Below are positions 61,978-64,000 of a stretch of 64,000 nt of DNA, piece by piece. The position numbers were made by a program, and so were the translations under genes. Origin of the DNA: Sitta carolinensis (Eukaryota; Chordata; Aves; Passeriformes; Sittidae); assembly GCA_032173965.1 (NCBI GenBank), contig JAVUNC010000004.1:23041001-23105000 (forward strand), given 5' to 3'. Below the pieces are notes generated by a model. The model was not told the DNA's origin. It did no database searches and saw nothing but the letters and a program-made list of their open reading frames with translations. The first letter of the stretch is position 1. Each line of letters starts with the position of its first letter.

Positions 61978-64000
61978 TAATAAAGCATGCTAATTGTGGA
62001 CATGAGCTGAGGTGAATGCTGTTAGGTCCATAAAATTTGTGTTTCCTGATTTTATGATTAGCTATGTACACATTTGCTTTAATATTCATTTCATCCAACA
62101 GCTGTTTCTATAAGAAGATGCATCATAGAAATGAGTTTCCATTACAATGGCAGGAAATAAATCCTTTCAGGGGAAGTTTTTAGGAAGCAAGAATACAACT
62201 AGCCCTTTCAAATAATATTCCCTAAAATATGTGAAATAGCAGATTGCAACAATTTACATTTGGTGTCATCTATCTAACACAAGTCCTACTGCCTTCTTAA
62301 GATAAAAACTTATCAATTCTAATAATTTATCTTTAAAATCTTAGAGTTTCAGGTTGACAAAACCAGTGTGACTTTTGTCTTTTGTCTTTTTTACTTAAAT
62401 CTAATCTATTGTAGATAAACTAGCACCATAAGCTCTTTGGAATTGTCTTTTTTTTCTGTCAGTTGCATCTGATTTGTGCCAGTAAACAATTCCAAAGGGC
62501 TCTGTGTCAAATGACCTAAGATGGCATTGCATTTTTCATGGGGCTGTTAAGAGGTTGATACAAAGAGATTGTTATTTTTCACTATAGTGCATACTTTAAT
62601 TTGTTTAATAGTTTCACAATTGCAGAGTTTTTAAATTAAGATTAATGACTGTAGTCCTAGTAATAACAAAATCACACTGCTCTGTACATCACAGATTGCA
62701 AAGTGGTTTATGTTCCTGACCTAGTCTCCTTTTAAGACAATGATCATGGCCTTTAAGCCTCACAAGACCCATTACAAATGGCACTCGTAGAGAATTCCAA
62801 ATCAGATACCATGTATTAAAACAGTACAATTATTAATTTTCTGTTTCTGTTGACACCAAGATGCCCAATAGACAGGCACTCCTAGAAGAGCATTTTGCTC
62901 AGATTGAGGTAGGCAATCCACTACTCCACTGAGTCCAAATCCAGACCTGCACATGCAAAGCAGTGGGTGCAGGAAGGGCCAGCAGATACATTCAGTAAGT
63001 TTGGGTCCTCCAAAGTCTGCAATATAACTCTGAAATGACACCGTGATCAACAAAATTTTTGTTTAGCAGCTACAAGACAGGATTCAGTGTGCTACACCAT
63101 TCCTAAACCTAAGTTTACAAAGGAATAGAAAATACAGGGTATTTCTAGTGTTGTGATTGAGTCATTTTGGTCTGCTTCATTCATAGCAGTCACTATCTTT
63201 ATGACTTTGTGAATTCAGAAAGCAAAGAATCAGCCTAATTTTATTCTCAGGAGAGCAATCAAGGTATTAATAATCTGAGAAAACTGAATTATTTATTGAT
63301 GGAGGAGATCTCAAAATTCAGATTGACATGGATTGACACGTCCCAGAACAGCAGAGGCCAGTGACACAAAGCCACTGAGCTGAAGCCTCATATTATCATG
63401 GATTTCAGGCTCTGCAGGATCTTCCTCTAGCTCACTGATCAGAAGTGCTAAGGCAATTCACTTGGACTTTATCTGTGAACATGCCGTGGAACCATTTGGC
63501 TTTATAAACCCCTGCAAATCAGGTGGGGATTCTTACTTTGGCTGCACATCTGCCAAGCACATACATTATCTACCATATTAGATTCTTAAGGGCCTATAGT
63601 TTACAGCATGTTTGTGTGTTGAGTGGAAGGAATCCACTCAACAGCTAATTTTTCCACTGTTCAAGCTACACCTTCTCAGTTTCATATTCTGTCAGTTTCT
63701 GTCTTTCGATGTCTCATAAACCAGATATATGCAAAATGACCTTTCCTCCATGCTCATGTTGTCATCTGTATAAAATATTCCAAGCATCACATAATATGAA
63801 GCATTTCTTTCTGTTCTCATCTTGCAATTAAGTCCAGTCTCATTATTTTCCAAATTGCTTTGACAAGCAATACAAAATCAGAGCTGTTAGCTACATTGCT
63901 CCAGCAGGTCAAGGGCAGCCTCACACTAAGAAATACAACCTTTTTTCAAATTTTGTATGAAAACTTTATTTCATAAGCATACCACAGTGTGTACACTTGC
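61978..64000. other. Flank to right edge, no gene recognised
   Basis: AT-rich non-coding DNA without recognisable exon, repeat family or RNA gene. Confidence 0.6.

Overview
The window is vertebrate nuclear DNA, almost certainly avian. It has long AT-rich introns, one multi-exon gene with consensus splice sites, several CR1 non-LTR retrotransposon fragments (one with the typical bird CR1 3' end) and LTR-type insertions resembling those in songbird genomes. There is no prokaryotic or operon structure. Nearly all open frames above 60 codons are chance frames in intron, repeat or flank DNA.

The only protein-coding gene I can identify is angiopoietin-2 (ANGPT2), on the minus strand. Exons 1-5 lie at 29496-29780, 7274-7429, 5167-5288, 3307-3539 and 897-1024. 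Their coding lengths (285, 156, 122, 233 and 128 bp) join in frame to exactly 308 codons. They encode the signal peptide, the N-terminal clustering segment, the coiled coil, the linker and the first residues of the fibrinogen-like domain. The rest of the receptor-binding domain lies beyond the left edge. The introns measure 22.1, 2.0, 1.6 and 2.3 kb, and a further intron is cut at position 1.

Around and upstream of exon 1 (about 29560-30460) lies a CpG-rich promoter and 5' UTR region. It holds a 240-bp array of a GC-rich pentamer (GAGCC/GCGCC on the plus strand), a minus-strand TATA-like box just upstream of the array, a CACGTG/hypoxia-element-like site and a 12-codon upstream ORF.

From 30.5 to 64 kb no gene is convincing. 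In other vertebrates ANGPT2 is nested antisense inside a large MCPH1 intron, so this stretch is probably MCPH1 intron, but no MCPH1 exon was recognised. It holds a (CA)n array, a 41-bp tandem duplication, a CR1 split by an LTR-like insertion (47.7-49.8 kb), an old CR1 (57.15-57.54 kb), and a small CpG-containing candidate coding tail at 61.7 kb. Intron 1 holds two further CR1 fragments, an 86-bp T tract and a second LTR-like element. I found no CRISPR array, tRNA, rRNA or unknown multi-gene system.
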